Source of the DNA: Streptomyces sp. NBC_01231 | GTDB lineage: Bacteria > Actinomycetota > Actinomycetes > Streptomycetales > Streptomycetaceae | Assembly: GCA_035999765.1 (NCBI GenBank) | Contig: CP108521.1 | Span: forward strand, 3,224,001 to 3,288,000 | Reading direction: 5' to 3' | Length of the DNA: 64,000 nucleotides | In this document: positions 17,132 through 26,002 of the stretch, piece by piece | Position numbering within the stretch: position 1 is the stretch's first letter | Layout: each line of letters opens with the position of its first letter | Program-made: the position numbers and the translations under genes | The notes under the pieces: model-generated | Told to the model about the DNA's origin: nothing | The model's input: the letters and a program-made list of their open reading frames with translations, nothing else | The model's database searches: none

Positions 17132-17453
17132 CGTACACTGAGAGTGCCCCCGGCCAAAGCCGCTGTCAATGGCTCGTTACGAACTCGCGGCCGCAGCATG
17201 TCCTCGCCCTGGTCCTGGTCCTGGTCCACCTCGTGGCGGACACATCGGTGTGACGACGGGAAGACGGAGCCTGGCGGGCGAAGTCCCAGGCGATGATCCC
17301 CACGGGCCGAAGTCGCGGTGACAGATCGCCTCGCCTTCGACGGGCCCGCCGGCCGTCATGGGGGCTCACTGCCGAGGTTTCTCACCCCCGCAGATGCCCG
17401 GGGAGTGGGCCTAGGCTGTTGTCAGGCCCGAGAAGCAGGGGGAACAAGGGAAC
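17132..17453. other. Intergenic stretch between divergent LacI genes
   Basis: There are 322 bp with no supported gene. The only visible structure is a short tandem CCTGGT repeat (three units, 17208-17225). Promoters of both flanking lacI genes must lie here or at the operator just before it, but I could not pick out reliable -35/-10 boxes. Confidence 0.5.
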
Positions 17454-18515
17454 ATGGCGATTGGGGGCAAGCCCATGTCCAGACGGCCCCGGCCGTCGAT
17501 GGCGGATGTCGCCCGTCACGCCGGTGTCGCGCCGCAGACGGTTTCGCGCGTGTCCAACGGTCACACCAACGTCGACCCGGCGACCAGGCAGCGCGTCGTC
17601 GAGTCGATGCAGGCGTTGGGCTACCGGCCGAACGGAGCCGCACGCGCGCTCAAAAGCGGGCGGTTCAACACGATCGGTGTCATCACCTTCACGCTCAAGA
17701 CGTTCGGAAACACGCGCACACTCGACGCCATCGCCAAGGAAGCCGCACGCGCCAAGTACGCCGTCACCCTCATCCCCGTGTCGGACCCGACCATGGGCAG
17801 GGTTTCCGGTGCCTACGACCGGCTCAGCGAGGCAGCCGTCGACGGAGTGATCCTCGTCTTCGAGGCGCATCTCCTGGACGATGCCGAGTTCAGCCTCCCA
17901 CCAGGGGTTCCGATGGTGGTCGTCGACTCCGATACCGGCCCCGGTTACACCGTCGTGGACACCGACCAGGCGCAGGGCGCCCGGCAGGCGACGGAACACC
18001 TGCTGGAACTCGGCCACCAGCAGGTATGGCACATCGCCGGACCCCCGACCTCGTTCTCCGCGGCCCATCGCGTCGAGTCCTGGCAAAGCACCCTGCAGAA
18101 TGCCGGCATCGTCCCGCCCCCGGTGCTGTACGGCGACTGGACCACCCGATCCGGATATCAGCACGGGTTGACGCTGGGGCAAAGGCCGGAGGTCACGGCG
18201 ATCTTCGCCGCGAACGACCACATGGCGCTCGGTGTCATGCGTGCCCTGCACGAGCTCGGCCGCCGGATTCCCGACGACGTCAGCGTGGTGGGGTTCGACG
18301 ACATGGAGGAGACCCATGCCTTCTGGCCACCGCTGACCACCGTGCGGCAGGACTTCGCCGCGGTCGGCCGACTCAGTTTTCAGAAGCTACTGAGCAAGAT
18401 CGGCCGCACGGGGCCCGACCTGATCGACAAGACCTTGGTCCCGACCCGGCTGGTGGTCCGCGCGAGCACCGCAGCGCCGCCGCCCTCACCGGAAGGCGAA
18501 GCGCGGCGGCGCTGA
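17454..18515 (+). CDS. LacI family regulator next to the GH5 glycosidase gene
   Basis: The 353-residue protein has HTH SMADVARHAGVAPQTVSRVSNG (recognition Pro-Gln) and an effector domain with VTAIFAANDHMALGVMRALHELG and VVGFDDMEETHAFWPPLTTVRQD. ATG 17454 follows AAGGG; ATG 17475 is an alternative. It is convergent with the secreted GH5 gene, sharing a bidirectional terminator. The palindrome in the GH5 promoter at 20197 is a candidate target. It is less related to the three fructan LacI proteins than they are to each other. Confidence 0.88.
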   Translation: MAIGGKPMSRRPRPSMADVARHAGVAPQTVSRVSNGHTNVDPATRQRVVESMQALGYRPNGAARALKSGRFNTIGVITFTLKTFGNTRTLDAIAKEAARAKYAVTLIPVSDPTMGRVSGAYDRLSEAAVDGVILVFEAHLLDDAEFSLPPGVPMVVVDSDTGPGYTVVDTDQAQGARQATEHLLELGHQQVWHIAGPPTSFSAAHRVESWQSTLQNAGIVPPPVLYGDWTTRSGYQHGLTLGQRPEVTAIFAANDHMALGVMRALHELGRRIPDDVSVVGFDDMEETHAFWPPLTTVRQDFAAVGRLSFQKLLSKIGRTGPDLIDKTLVPTRLVVRASTAAPPPSPEGEARRR

Positions 18516-18516
18516 G

Positions 18517-18556
18517 CCGTACGGGCCCGGCGAGGGTACTCGCAGGGCCCGTACGG
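18517..18556. terminator. Bidirectional hairpin terminator
   Basis: Perfect 12-bp arms CCGTACGGGCCC (18517-18528) and GGGCCCGTACGG (18545-18556) enclose a 16-nt loop. It begins 2 bp after the LacI stop and lies 53 bp from the GH5 stop on the other strand, so it can serve both convergent genes. Confidence 0.75.
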
Positions 18557-18609
18557 GTCGGATCAGTGGTCGGATCAGTGTGCGAGGGGAACAGGTCCTG
18601 GTCCTGGCA

Positions 18610-20088
18610 TCAGCTTCTGGTCCACTGCTGGTTGCTGCTTCCGTTGCAGTACCAGACATCGACCGCCGTGCCGTTGCCGGTGCCTGCTCCGGCCGCGTCC
18701 AGGCAGAGCGCCGGGTTCGCGACGCTGGTCACGGAGAGGTCCGCGTTCACGTTCCACTGTTGTGCCGTTGCGCCGGTGCAGTCGGAGATGATCACGGGAT
18801 CTCCCGCCGTGGCTCCGGTGCCTCCCACGGTCATGCACTTGTTGCCGTAGACGGTGAGTTGTTTGTCCGCGTTCCAGTTCCAGGTCTGGTTGCCGCCGTC
18901 GTTGCAGTCCCAGAGGTCGAGTTGGGTGCCGCTGGTCGTGCTGAACCCGGGCACGTCGACGCAGCGGCCCGAGCCCACTCCACGCAGGACCTCGCCGGGA
19001 GGCGCGGGCGGCAGGTCGTTGACGGGCGCGGTCTTGCCGAAGCCGTAGCCCCAGCGCAACAGGGCGACTCCGGTGGCGCTGTTGTCCACCAGGTTGCCCT
19101 CGGAGTCCAGCGACTCGATCGAGTAGGCGTCGCCGAACCTCAGCCCCGGCCAGTACACCAGTCCCATCCCCTTGCTGCGGGCGGTGTTGGCCACGGCCGC
19201 GAGATACGAGGTGTAGACGTTGCCGTTCCACGCGCCGTAGTTCAGACCGATGGTCATCGGGGAGCCGGCCTCGTCGATGATGGTCCGGCCGGCGTACGTG
19301 CCGATCCGGGCTTCGAGGTCGGCGGTCCAGTCCGCCTGCTGGGTGTAGCTGGCCCAGAAGCCGTAGAAGTGCAGCGACAGCAGCGTTCCCCGCAGTTCGG
19401 GTGCCGCGCCGACACCGGTGACGTTGTCGTTGTAGCCGGTACCGCTGATCACGACACGACCGCGCGGGACGTCCTTGTGCTGGGCCAGCCACCCGCTGGT
19501 GACGGACACCCACTGGTCCAGGGTGTAGCCGTGCGGCTCGTTCATGGGCTCGAAGTAGACCCGTGGATTGTGCTTGTACTCCCGCACCACGGTGTTCCAC
19601 ATCGTTTTCCAGGCGGCCGTGTCGTCGACCAGGCCGTCCTTGCTGGAGTCGGCCTCCCAGTAGCTGACGATGACCTTGTCACCGTAGGCCGTGGCCGCGT
19701 CGATCGTCGCCCGGTACGACTTCCACCAATTGGTGCCCACGCTTGCCGGGTTGATCGGCAGTCGCAGCGTGTTGGCGCCCAGGTTCTTCTTGAAGCCGCG
19801 CACCATGTGATCCGTGGTGCGGTACACGGTGCGGTAGTCGTCGGTCACCGACAGCCCGCTGGGCACCACGGCGTCACTGGCGTAGTTGTCCCGCGGGTCT
19901 GCCCAGTTCACCCCGCGGAAGTCACTGGTTCCGCCCTTCGACGCAGGCTGCGCCGGCGTCTGCGAGGCGGCTGACGTCTCGGCGGCCGCCTGGGCGAGCG
20001 CGGGAGTGGTCAGGAACAGGAGTGTCGCGCCGAAGCCGGCCATGAGCACACTGGCCAGTCTTCTCGACCTCGTAGGGGTCTTGGTCAT
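18610..20088 (-). CDS. Secreted GH5 glycoside hydrolase with C-terminal ricin B/CBM13 domain
   Basis: The 492-residue protein has a signal peptide (residues 1-35, ending ALAQAAA). The GH5 catalytic domain (about 55-345) shows GANTLRLPINP, acid/base Glu184 in EPMNEP and nucleophile Glu273 in IIDEAGSP. After a Pro-rich linker (PPAPPG) comes a beta-trefoil ricin B lectin domain (about 365-492) with three QxW repeats (NQTWNWN, AQQWNVN, NQQWTRS) and paired cysteines. It should hydrolyse an extracellular beta-glycan while the lectin domain holds sugar polymer. The exact GH5 subfamily and substrate are not resolved. It is monocistronic, with a strong palindrome in the promoter. Confidence 0.88.
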   Translation of the reverse strand: MTKTPTRSRRLASVLMAGFGATLLFLTTPALAQAAAETSAASQTPAQPASKGGTSDFRGVNWADPRDNYASDAVVPSGLSVTDDYRTVYRTTDHMVRGFKKNLGANTLRLPINPASVGTNWWKSYRATIDAATAYGDKVIVSYWEADSSKDGLVDDTAAWKTMWNTVVREYKHNPRVYFEPMNEPHGYTLDQWVSVTSGWLAQHKDVPRGRVVISGTGYNDNVTGVGAAPELRGTLLSLHFYGFWASYTQQADWTADLEARIGTYAGRTIIDEAGSPMTIGLNYGAWNGNVYTSYLAAVANTARSKGMGLVYWPGLRFGDAYSIESLDSEGNLVDNSATGVALLRWGYGFGKTAPVNDLPPAPPGEVLRGVGSGRCVDVPGFSTTSGTQLDLWDCNDGGNQTWNWNADKQLTVYGNKCMTVGGTGATAGDPVIISDCTGATAQQWNVNADLSVTSVANPALCLDAAGAGTGNGTAVDVWYCNGSSNQQWTRS

Positions 20089-20196
20089 GTCGTCTCCAGT
20101 GACGGGAATCGCGGAGGGCGGAGTGCGGGTTCGTCACCTGAGCCGAGACAGTGATGAACCAGGGTCCGGATACAGACACTCGGACCGTGTGAACCA

Positions 20197-20218
20197 GCCA
20201 TGGTTACGTAACCATGGC
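20197..20218. promoter_or_regulatory. Perfect 22-bp palindrome in the GH5 promoter
   Basis: Half-site GCCATGGTTAC (20197-20207) is followed directly by its reverse complement (20208-20218), with no spacer. It is centred about 120 bp before the GH5 start codon. It is a very likely operator, and the neighbouring LacI (17454) is the first candidate regulator. No second copy occurs in the window. Confidence 0.65.
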
Positions 20219-20422
20219 CCGGACATTGGCACGACGCCCGCACTGGTGACAAGACCCATGACGGTTCCGAAAGGCGGCAGGCCGACGGCGGGCCGGGCGG
20301 CGCCCTGCTTCGGGCTGCCGCCACAGGTCAGCACCCAGCGCCACCTCGGCGACGATGTCGACACCGTCCGGAGTCACAGCACCGCCGCTGAACTCGCGGG
20401 CGTCCTGTCGAGCGGTCGCGGC
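20219..20422. other. Region between the GH5 promoter and the TetR stop
   Basis: About 200 bp carry no recognisable gene or repeat; open frames here are shadows. The TetR gene is transcribed toward the GH5 gene from the right, so its 3' untranslated end is included. Confidence 0.4.
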
Positions 20423-21001
20423 TCAGCCGCGTGGTCCTGCGCCGTGCAGGAGTGTGTCGATGACGAGTGCGGCCAGCGCGTCCGGGTCTTGCGCGGCTGG
20501 ATCCTGGCCGGCGCCCGGCCTGTCGAGGGCTTCGCTCAGGAGGGCGTAGTACACCTGCCGCGTCCAGTCCAGGTCGGCGTCCGGGGCGAGGAGCCCCTCG
20601 TTCTGCGCTCGGGTCAGGAGTTCGACGGTGTACGTGTCGATCTCTGCCCAGAGGGCGGCTGCGGCGCTGGTATGGGGCGTGGCGTGACTGAGGGTGAAGC
20701 GCCAGGTGTTCTTGACCCGCAGGACATTCGCAGTCACCCGGTACAGGGCCACGAGCGCGGGAGCGGAGTCGGGCCGGGCTTCCCCGATGGCGTCAAGGAG
20801 CTGCTGCTTCGCGGAGACGGCGAGCGCCTCCAGCAGTGCTTGCCGGTTCGCGAATCGGCGGTGCACCGTGATCCTGGTCAGCCCCGCTGCTTCGGCGATC
20901 TGCTCCATGGAGGCACCGGCGTCGTCGGCGAGGACCCGCTCGGCCGCTTCCAAAATCGCACGCACACTGCGCTCGGCATCTGCCCGCAGCGGTCGGCCCA
21001 T
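20423..21001 (-). CDS. TetR family transcriptional regulator
   Basis: The 192-residue protein has the N-terminal HTH ASMEQIAEAAGLTRITVHRRFANRQ (about 30-54) and a ligand-binding C-terminal helical domain with WRFTLSHATPHTSAAAALW. AGGGAG precedes the ATG. It is divergent from the hydrolase and SDR genes. A 17-bp sequence, GATACGTGAACGCTACG, lies 40 bp upstream of it (21041) and again upstream of the SDR operon (22721), so the regulator probably controls both itself and that operon. Confidence 0.88.
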   Translation of the reverse strand: MGRPLRADAERSVRAILEAAERVLADDAGASMEQIAEAAGLTRITVHRRFANRQALLEALAVSAKQQLLDAIGEARPDSAPALVALYRVTANVLRVKNTWRFTLSHATPHTSAAAALWAEIDTYTVELLTRAQNEGLLAPDADLDWTRQVYYALLSEALDRPGAGQDPAAQDPDALAALVIDTLLHGAGPRG

Positions 21002-21040
21002 AGCGGTCTCCCTGTCTCGTTCGTTTCGCCCCCTGTAGAG

Positions 21041-21057
21041 GATACGTGAACGCTACG
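21041..21057. promoter_or_regulatory. TetR-type box, copy 1
   Basis: The 17-bp GATACGTGAACGCTACG is identical to bases 22721-22737. It lies 40 bp upstream of the TetR start codon, where an autoregulatory operator would be expected. Confidence 0.55.
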
Positions 21058-21104
21058 GGTATCCCGATAACTGATTCTTGCCTGCCGCGAATGTGTTGCT
21101 ACCT

Positions 21105-21125
21105 GATACGTCGATGTTACGTATC
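21105..21125. promoter_or_regulatory. Inverted repeat GATACGT-7-ACGTATC upstream of tetR
   Basis: GATACGT (21105-21111) and ACGTATC (21119-21125) form a perfect inverted repeat with a 7-bp spacer and share GATACGT with the 17-bp box at 21041. It is a second candidate TetR operator in the same divergent region. Confidence 0.5.
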
Positions 21126-21206
21126 GAAGGTCGCGCCACACCGCACGACGGCTGACGACTCGACGACGTCGCCGGTCAGGCAATGCTTTCGCCGGGGCAA
21201 GCCCGG

Positions 21207-21403
21207 AGGTCGTCGTCATGAGCCGAGAGAGCGGGACCGATTCGCCCTGGCGGATGACACGGTCGGGCGCCCGGGATGACTCCCGACGACATCACTGATC
21301 CCTAGCTTCAGCTCATGTCGATCATGCGGGAGTCTCCTCGCCGCCCCCGGCTCACCGGTGTCGTCACTCCCAGCTCCGCCACCCTCGCGCAGTCCGTGAC
21401 CTC
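21207..21403 (+). repeat. Duplicated segment, copy 1: response-regulator tail plus methyltransferase N-terminus
   Basis: This segment of about 195 bp is strongly similar to 26755-26950. It contains the last codons of a LuxR-type response regulator (frameshifted by one base relative to the intact gene at 26804). It then has the intergenic sequence, and an ATG followed by MRESPRRPRLTGVVTPSSATLAQ (start near 21324). The latter resembles the N-terminus of PmtA-like SAM-dependent phospholipid methyltransferases (FLRSPRLTGAIAPSS pattern). Both genes are truncated here. The rest of 21126-21595 shows no supported gene. Confidence 0.65.
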
Positions 21404-21595
21404 CATTCCGTATCCGAGCGAGAGGTCGCCGGACCCATGGGGGCCTTCAGATGCGTACGGCGGCGGGCCCGGCTCGACGAAGTCGCCGGGCCAGGAATAG
21501 CCCCACTCCCGCGCGCCAGCGGAGCATCCGCACGCGGAGCGCACGGCAGGTTCAACGCGCCGGGGGAGACCTCCGGCCCGACTCAAGGAATGGGC

Positions 21596-22606
21596 ATGTC
21601 CTCAACCAATCGGCGTACCCGAATCTCCCGGCGGACCGCGATGGCGCTGGCCACCATGTCGGTCGTCGCCGCTGTCGCCGCCACGGCACCGAGCATGGCC
21701 AATGCCGTGAGCGGCAGCTCCAGCGGCACGCGGCACTCGGCCACCCGGACGCAGAACGCGGAGAGCGCCGGCACCGCCCCCAACCTGCGCGCCAAGGCCG
21801 CCAACGGCGTCACCTACCAGTACCGCCGCTTCGGCCACCCCAGGCCCAACACCGTGCCGCTGGTCTTCCTCCAGCACTTCCGCGGCACCCTCGACAGCTG
21901 GGACCCCAAGCTCATCGACACCATCGCCGCCAAGCGCGAGGTCATCCTCGTGGACAACGTCGGCGTCGGCGGCTCGACCGGCACCACCGCCAGCACCGTC
22001 CAGCAGATGGCCCTGGACGCCATCGACTTCATCGACGCCCTCAAGCTGCCCCGCTACGACGTGTTCGGCTTCTCCCTCGGCGGCGAGGTCGCCCAGGAGG
22101 TCGCGCTGCGCCGCCCCTGGCAGGTCCGCCGCGTCGTCCTGGCCGCCACCGGACCCCAGGGCGGAGTGGACCAGCGCGCAACCGACCCCAACATCCTGCG
22201 GCGGACCCTGAAGGACAACCCCGGCCCCGAGGACTACCTCTTCCTCTTCTTCAAGAACACCGCCTCCAGCCAGGCCGCGGGAGGCGAGTTCCTGCAGCGT
22301 CTCGGGCAGCGCACCACCGAGCACGACGCCCCCTCCAGCCTGGCCACCCGCGACCGCCAGCTCACCGCGTGGTCCGAGTGGGGCATCCCCGACAAGTCCA
22401 AGCTGGTGCGCCTGAACGCCCTCTTCCAGCCGGTCCTGGTCGCCGACGGCGAGAGCGACATCCTGATGCCCGCCAAGAACTCCCACCTGCTGGCCAAGTA
22501 CCTCCCCGACGCCCAGCTGCACATCTACCCGGACGCCGGCCACGGCTTCCTCTACCAGTACGCCGTCACGTTCGGCACCGAGGTGAACACCTTCCTCGAC
22601 CGCTGA
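21596..22606 (+). CDS. Exported alpha/beta-hydrolase (haloperoxidase/lipase-like)
   Basis: The 336-residue protein has a Tat-like signal (RRTRISRRTAMAL, cleavage near SMANA, residue about 38). The alpha/beta hydrolase fold shows nucleophile elbow GFSLGG and a C-terminal histidine in DAGHGFLYQ. ATG 21596 is chosen because AAGGA lies 6 bp upstream; the frame is open back to 21437 but lacks such a site. It is paralogous to the hydrolase at 23785 (shared RGTLD-WDP, VDNVG.G and LFLFF segments), though that one is cytoplasmic. The substrate is unknown; ester or C-C hydrolysis is typical of the family. Confidence 0.8.
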   Translation: MSSTNRRTRISRRTAMALATMSVVAAVAATAPSMANAVSGSSSGTRHSATRTQNAESAGTAPNLRAKAANGVTYQYRRFGHPRPNTVPLVFLQHFRGTLDSWDPKLIDTIAAKREVILVDNVGVGGSTGTTASTVQQMALDAIDFIDALKLPRYDVFGFSLGGEVAQEVALRRPWQVRRVVLAATGPQGGVDQRATDPNILRRTLKDNPGPEDYLFLFFKNTASSQAAGGEFLQRLGQRTTEHDAPSSLATRDRQLTAWSEWGIPDKSKLVRLNALFQPVLVADGESDILMPAKNSHLLAKYLPDAQLHIYPDAGHGFLYQYAVTFGTEVNTFLDR

Positions 22607-22720
22607 CCGCACCTCGCCGCGAGACGGTCACCCGCGCCGACCGATACCCCGCCGGAGCCCGGCGGGGTATCGCCGTGCAACAGCCCGCCGACCTGGCCGA
22701 TGTCATGACCCTCCGTAAGA

Positions 22721-22737
22721 GATACGTGAACGCTACG
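22721..22737. promoter_or_regulatory. TetR-type box, copy 2, upstream of the SDR operon
   Basis: This 17-bp sequence is identical to 21041-21057, and lies 175 bp before the SDR start. A TTGCTT...TACATT promoter-like pair (about 22764 and 22786, 16-bp spacer) lies between box and gene. The box position suggests TetR control of the SDR and hydrolase genes. The rest of the 306-bp gap 22607-22912 shows nothing further. Confidence 0.55.
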
Positions 22738-22912
22738 AATGCTTCTTTAATTGATGCTCTGATGTTGCTTGTGACTTGGAATCTGATACATTGGTGAAAC
22801 CGATTGAGGGTTGCAGACACGGCGACGGACCTCGGTACGACCGTCGTCCGCGTCCGCGTCCGGCACCGCGACCCCCACACCCCGCAAGCAGTCCTTGAGT
22901 CAGGAGCCCACA

Positions 22913-23731
22913 ATGGCGACAACACGTCCGGTAGCCCTCGTGACGGGCGCGTCCTCCGGCATCGGAAAAGCAGCCTCCCTCGCTCTGGTCAAGGCGGGCT
23001 ACGAGGTGGTCGGCACGAGCCGCAACACCGCGCACGTCACTCCTGTGAAGGGCGTGACCTTCCTCGACCTCGACGTGACCAGCGACGAGTCGGTGACGGC
23101 CGCGGTCGGCGAGGTGATCGACCGGTTCGGGCGGATCGACGTCCTGGTCAACAACGCCGGCATCGGCTCGGCGGGAGCCGCCGAGGAGTCCTCCGCCGCC
23201 CAGGCCCAGCACCTGTTCGACATCAACGTCTTCGGCGTCATCCGCATGACCAACGCCGTGCTGCCGCACATGCGCGCGGCGGGCAGCGGACGCATCATCA
23301 ACGTCTCCTCCATCGTCGGGTTCATGCCGCAGCCCTACATGGCCGTCTATGCCGCCTCCAAGCACGCCGTCGAGGGCTACTCCGAGTCCGTCGACCACGA
23401 GGTCCGCGAATACGGCGTACGCGTCCTGCTCGTCGAACCCGCCTGGACCAGCACCGCCTTCGACGCCGCCAGCGTCCGCCCCGACCAGCCCCTGGACATC
23501 TACGCCCAGCGGCGGCAGATCTTCGAGGAGTACATGGCCGGAGCGGTCAAGGACGGCGACGACCCCGCCGTCGTCGCCAAGGAGATCGCCGCCGCGGCGA
23601 CCGACGCCAAGCCGAAGCTGCGCTACACCGCCGGCGCCATGACCGGACGCGTCCGCACCATGCGCCGCATCGTCCCCTCCCGCATGTTCGACCAGCAGCT
23701 GCGCAAGCTCAACCGCCTGCCCGCCGCCTGA
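22913..23731 (+). CDS. Short-chain dehydrogenase/reductase
   Basis: The 272-residue SDR has cofactor motif TGASSGIG (residues 11-18), NNAG at about 79-82, catalytic Ser in NVSSIVG and YAASK. The C-terminal extension rich in Arg (TMRRIVPSRMFDQQLRKLNRLP) resembles SDRs acting on lipophilic substrates. AGGAG precedes ATG 22913; the frame is open to 22811 but the SDR fold starts at this ATG. It is followed 53 bp later by an alpha/beta hydrolase, forming a probable TetR-controlled operon. The substrate is not known. Confidence 0.88.
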   Translation: MATTRPVALVTGASSGIGKAASLALVKAGYEVVGTSRNTAHVTPVKGVTFLDLDVTSDESVTAAVGEVIDRFGRIDVLVNNAGIGSAGAAEESSAAQAQHLFDINVFGVIRMTNAVLPHMRAAGSGRIINVSSIVGFMPQPYMAVYAASKHAVEGYSESVDHEVREYGVRVLLVEPAWTSTAFDAASVRPDQPLDIYAQRRQIFEEYMAGAVKDGDDPAVVAKEIAAAATDAKPKLRYTAGAMTGRVRTMRRIVPSRMFDQQLRKLNRLPAA

Positions 23732-23784
23732 CGTACCCCGCAGACACAGCGAGAAGACACAGCGACAAGAAAGCGAAGTCCGGC

Positions 23785-24636
23785 ATGAGCACCTATGTGG
23801 CAGACGCGGCAGAGGACCTCACCGTGGAGGGCCCCTCGGCGGCCTTCACCTACCGGCGCATCGGCCCGCGAGGCGGCATCCCGCTGGTCCTGCTGAACCG
23901 GGTCCGGGGCACCCTCGACTGGTGGGACCCCGAGCTCCTGGACCACCTCGCCGCGGCCCACGACGTGATCGTGTTCGACAACGTCGGCACCGGCTACACC
24001 ACCGGCACACCACGTGACTCCGTCGAGGGACTCGCCGACGGCACCGTCGAGTTCATCGAGGCCCTCGGCCTCACGCAGGTCGACCTGCTCGGCTGGACCC
24101 TGGGCGGCACCGTCGCCCAGCACATCGCCCGCACCCGACCCCACCTGGTCCGCAAGCTGGTCGTGGCGGCCGCCAACCCCGGCGGCACGGTGCCCGGCGC
24201 TCCCGACCCGGACCCGAAGGTGCGGGCCACCATGACCAAGTCGGAGGTCTCCGGGGACGACCTGGTGTTCCTTTTCTTCCCGGAGACGGAGACGGGGCGC
24301 GCCGCCGGGTACGCGCACCTCGCCCGGGTGGCGACCCGGCTGGCCACCGGACGCCCCGACGTGTCCCAGGCGGCGGGCATGGGTCAGATCGCCGCGATCG
24401 GCAAGGACGCGGCGATTCCCTTCGACCAGGTGCGGGCCGACCTGGAGTCCATCAAGCAGCCCGTCCTGTACGCCACCGGCATGAAGGACGCGATGATCCC
24501 CGCGCTGGCCTCCTACACCGCCGTCCAGCACCTCCGCGACGCGACACTCGTCGTCTACGGCGACGCCGGTCACGCCTTCCTCTTCCAGCACGCCGAGGAC
24601 TTCGCCGCCCAGGTGACGGCCTTCCTCTCCGACTGA
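23785..24636 (+). CDS. Alpha/beta-hydrolase-fold protein with Thr in place of the nucleophile Ser
   Basis: The 283-residue cytoplasmic protein of the alpha/beta hydrolase fold has an oxyanion region LNRVRGTLDWWDPE and a late histidine in GDAGHAFLFQH. The elbow reads GWTLGG where the family, and the paralogue at 21596 (GFSLGG), have Ser, so the nucleophile is a threonine (near residue 111). It may be a weak hydrolase, a different chemistry, or a non-catalytic binding protein. It lies 53 bp after the SDR gene and 71 bp before the LtrA gene. Confidence 0.82.
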   Translation: MSTYVADAAEDLTVEGPSAAFTYRRIGPRGGIPLVLLNRVRGTLDWWDPELLDHLAAAHDVIVFDNVGTGYTTGTPRDSVEGLADGTVEFIEALGLTQVDLLGWTLGGTVAQHIARTRPHLVRKLVVAAANPGGTVPGAPDPDPKVRATMTKSEVSGDDLVFLFFPETETGRAAGYAHLARVATRLATGRPDVSQAAGMGQIAAIGKDAAIPFDQVRADLESIKQPVLYATGMKDAMIPALASYTAVQHLRDATLVVYGDAGHAFLFQHAEDFAAQVTAFLSD

Positions 24637-24707
24637 GCCGACTGACCGCTCACCCGAACGCCGGAGCCACGGCAGTCCGAGCGCCTGCCCGAGCGAGGAG
24701 ATACATC

Positions 24708-25874
24708 GTGCAGTCGACCAGCGTGCCGGCCCGCCGGGAGGTGACGCCGCTGGAGTTGTTCTTCGACCTGGTCTACGTCTTCGCGATCGGCCAGCTCTCG
24801 CATCAGCTGCTGGCGCACCCGACGTGGACGGGCGCGGCCCAGACGCTCGTGCTCTACCTCGCGGTCTACGCGGCGTGGGCGTACACCACGTGGGCGGTCA
24901 CCCTCGTCCCGGCCGAGGATCCGCGGACCCGGCGGATGCTGCTGACGGTCATGCTCCTGGGACTGTTCATGAACGCCGCGATCCCGCGCGCCTTCGGCGA
25001 TGCCGGATGGGTCTTCGTCGTCACGTTCCTGCTGATTCACCTCGGCCGGACGGTGTGGCTGCTGAGGGTGGGCCTCGACCGGCGTGATCAGGAGCACTGG
25101 CGCCGCGTCCTGGTCTGGTTCGCCGCGGCCGCCCCCTTCTGGCTGACCGGCGCGGCGGCCGACGGCGGCGCGCGGCTGGTGTGGTGGGCCGCGGCGACCC
25201 TGATCGAGCTGGCGGGCACCTGGACGGCGCATCCCCTGCCCGGCCGCAGGCTGGACTCCCGACAGGTCGGCTTCGCGGGGGGCCACCTGCTGGAGCGCGG
25301 CCGGCTGTTCATGATCATCGCGTTCGGCGAGGCCGTCATGACCACCGGCACGGCGCTCACCACAGCGCCGTACGAGCCGATGACCCTGCTGACCAGCAGT
25401 GTGGCTCTCGCCGGTACGGTCGCGTTGTTCTGGCTGTTCTTCAGCCGCTCCGAGCACATCGTGCGCCACTACGAACAGACCGAGGACCCCATCCGGGCGG
25501 GGCGCAGCGGCGTCTACAGCCTCATGGTCTCCGTCGCCGGGATGATCGCCGCCGCCGCGGGCGACGAGCGTGTCATCGCGCACCCGGCCCATCACGCCGG
25601 CATCACCTCGAACCTGCTGCTGTTCGGCGGGCCTGCCCTCTTCATCGGGGCGCAGACCTGGCACGGCAGGACCCTGTTCGACGACCTGCCCACGGCGCGG
25701 CTGGTCGCGCTGTCCGCTCTGGTCGTCGGATGCGCGGTCACCACGGCGGCCCCGGCCTACCTGGCGGCGGTCGTCGCGGCCGCCGTCGTCGTCACGCTGG
25801 CCGCGTTCGAAGATCGCCGCCCGTCCGGGGATGCCCCTGCGAAGCCGGTCTCCTCAGGCCGCCCGCGTCCCTGA
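24708..25874 (+). CDS. Low temperature requirement A (LtrA) family membrane protein
   Basis: The 388-residue integral membrane protein has about ten hydrophobic segments. It opens with the family hallmark REVTPLELFFDLVYVFAIGQLS (residues 10-31), and later shows HLLERGRLFMIIAFGEAVMTTG and LFWLFFSRSEHIVRH. GTG 24708 follows GAGGAG. Biochemical function of LtrA proteins is poorly known; the name comes from cold sensitivity in Listeria. It probably belongs to the preceding SDR-hydrolase transcript. Confidence 0.88.
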   Translation: MQSTSVPARREVTPLELFFDLVYVFAIGQLSHQLLAHPTWTGAAQTLVLYLAVYAAWAYTTWAVTLVPAEDPRTRRMLLTVMLLGLFMNAAIPRAFGDAGWVFVVTFLLIHLGRTVWLLRVGLDRRDQEHWRRVLVWFAAAAPFWLTGAAADGGARLVWWAAATLIELAGTWTAHPLPGRRLDSRQVGFAGGHLLERGRLFMIIAFGEAVMTTGTALTTAPYEPMTLLTSSVALAGTVALFWLFFSRSEHIVRHYEQTEDPIRAGRSGVYSLMVSVAGMIAAAAGDERVIAHPAHHAGITSNLLLFGGPALFIGAQTWHGRTLFDDLPTARLVALSALVVGCAVTTAAPAYLAAVVAAAVVVTLAAFEDRRPSGDAPAKPVSSGRPRP

Positions 25875-26002
25875 CCCACGGCACCACTGCGGCCGGACCG
25901 CGGTCCCGGCCCGGAACCACGACGGGCCGTTCGGGTGGGACGCGAGCCCGCCCATCCGATCTGTCCCTCTCGCCCTGTTCGTCAATCACCCAGGAGCCCT
26001 CC

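Noticed and set aside
17208..17225. Tandem CCTGGT hexamers
   Set aside because: Only three units in G+C-rich intergenic DNA; too short to support a functional claim.
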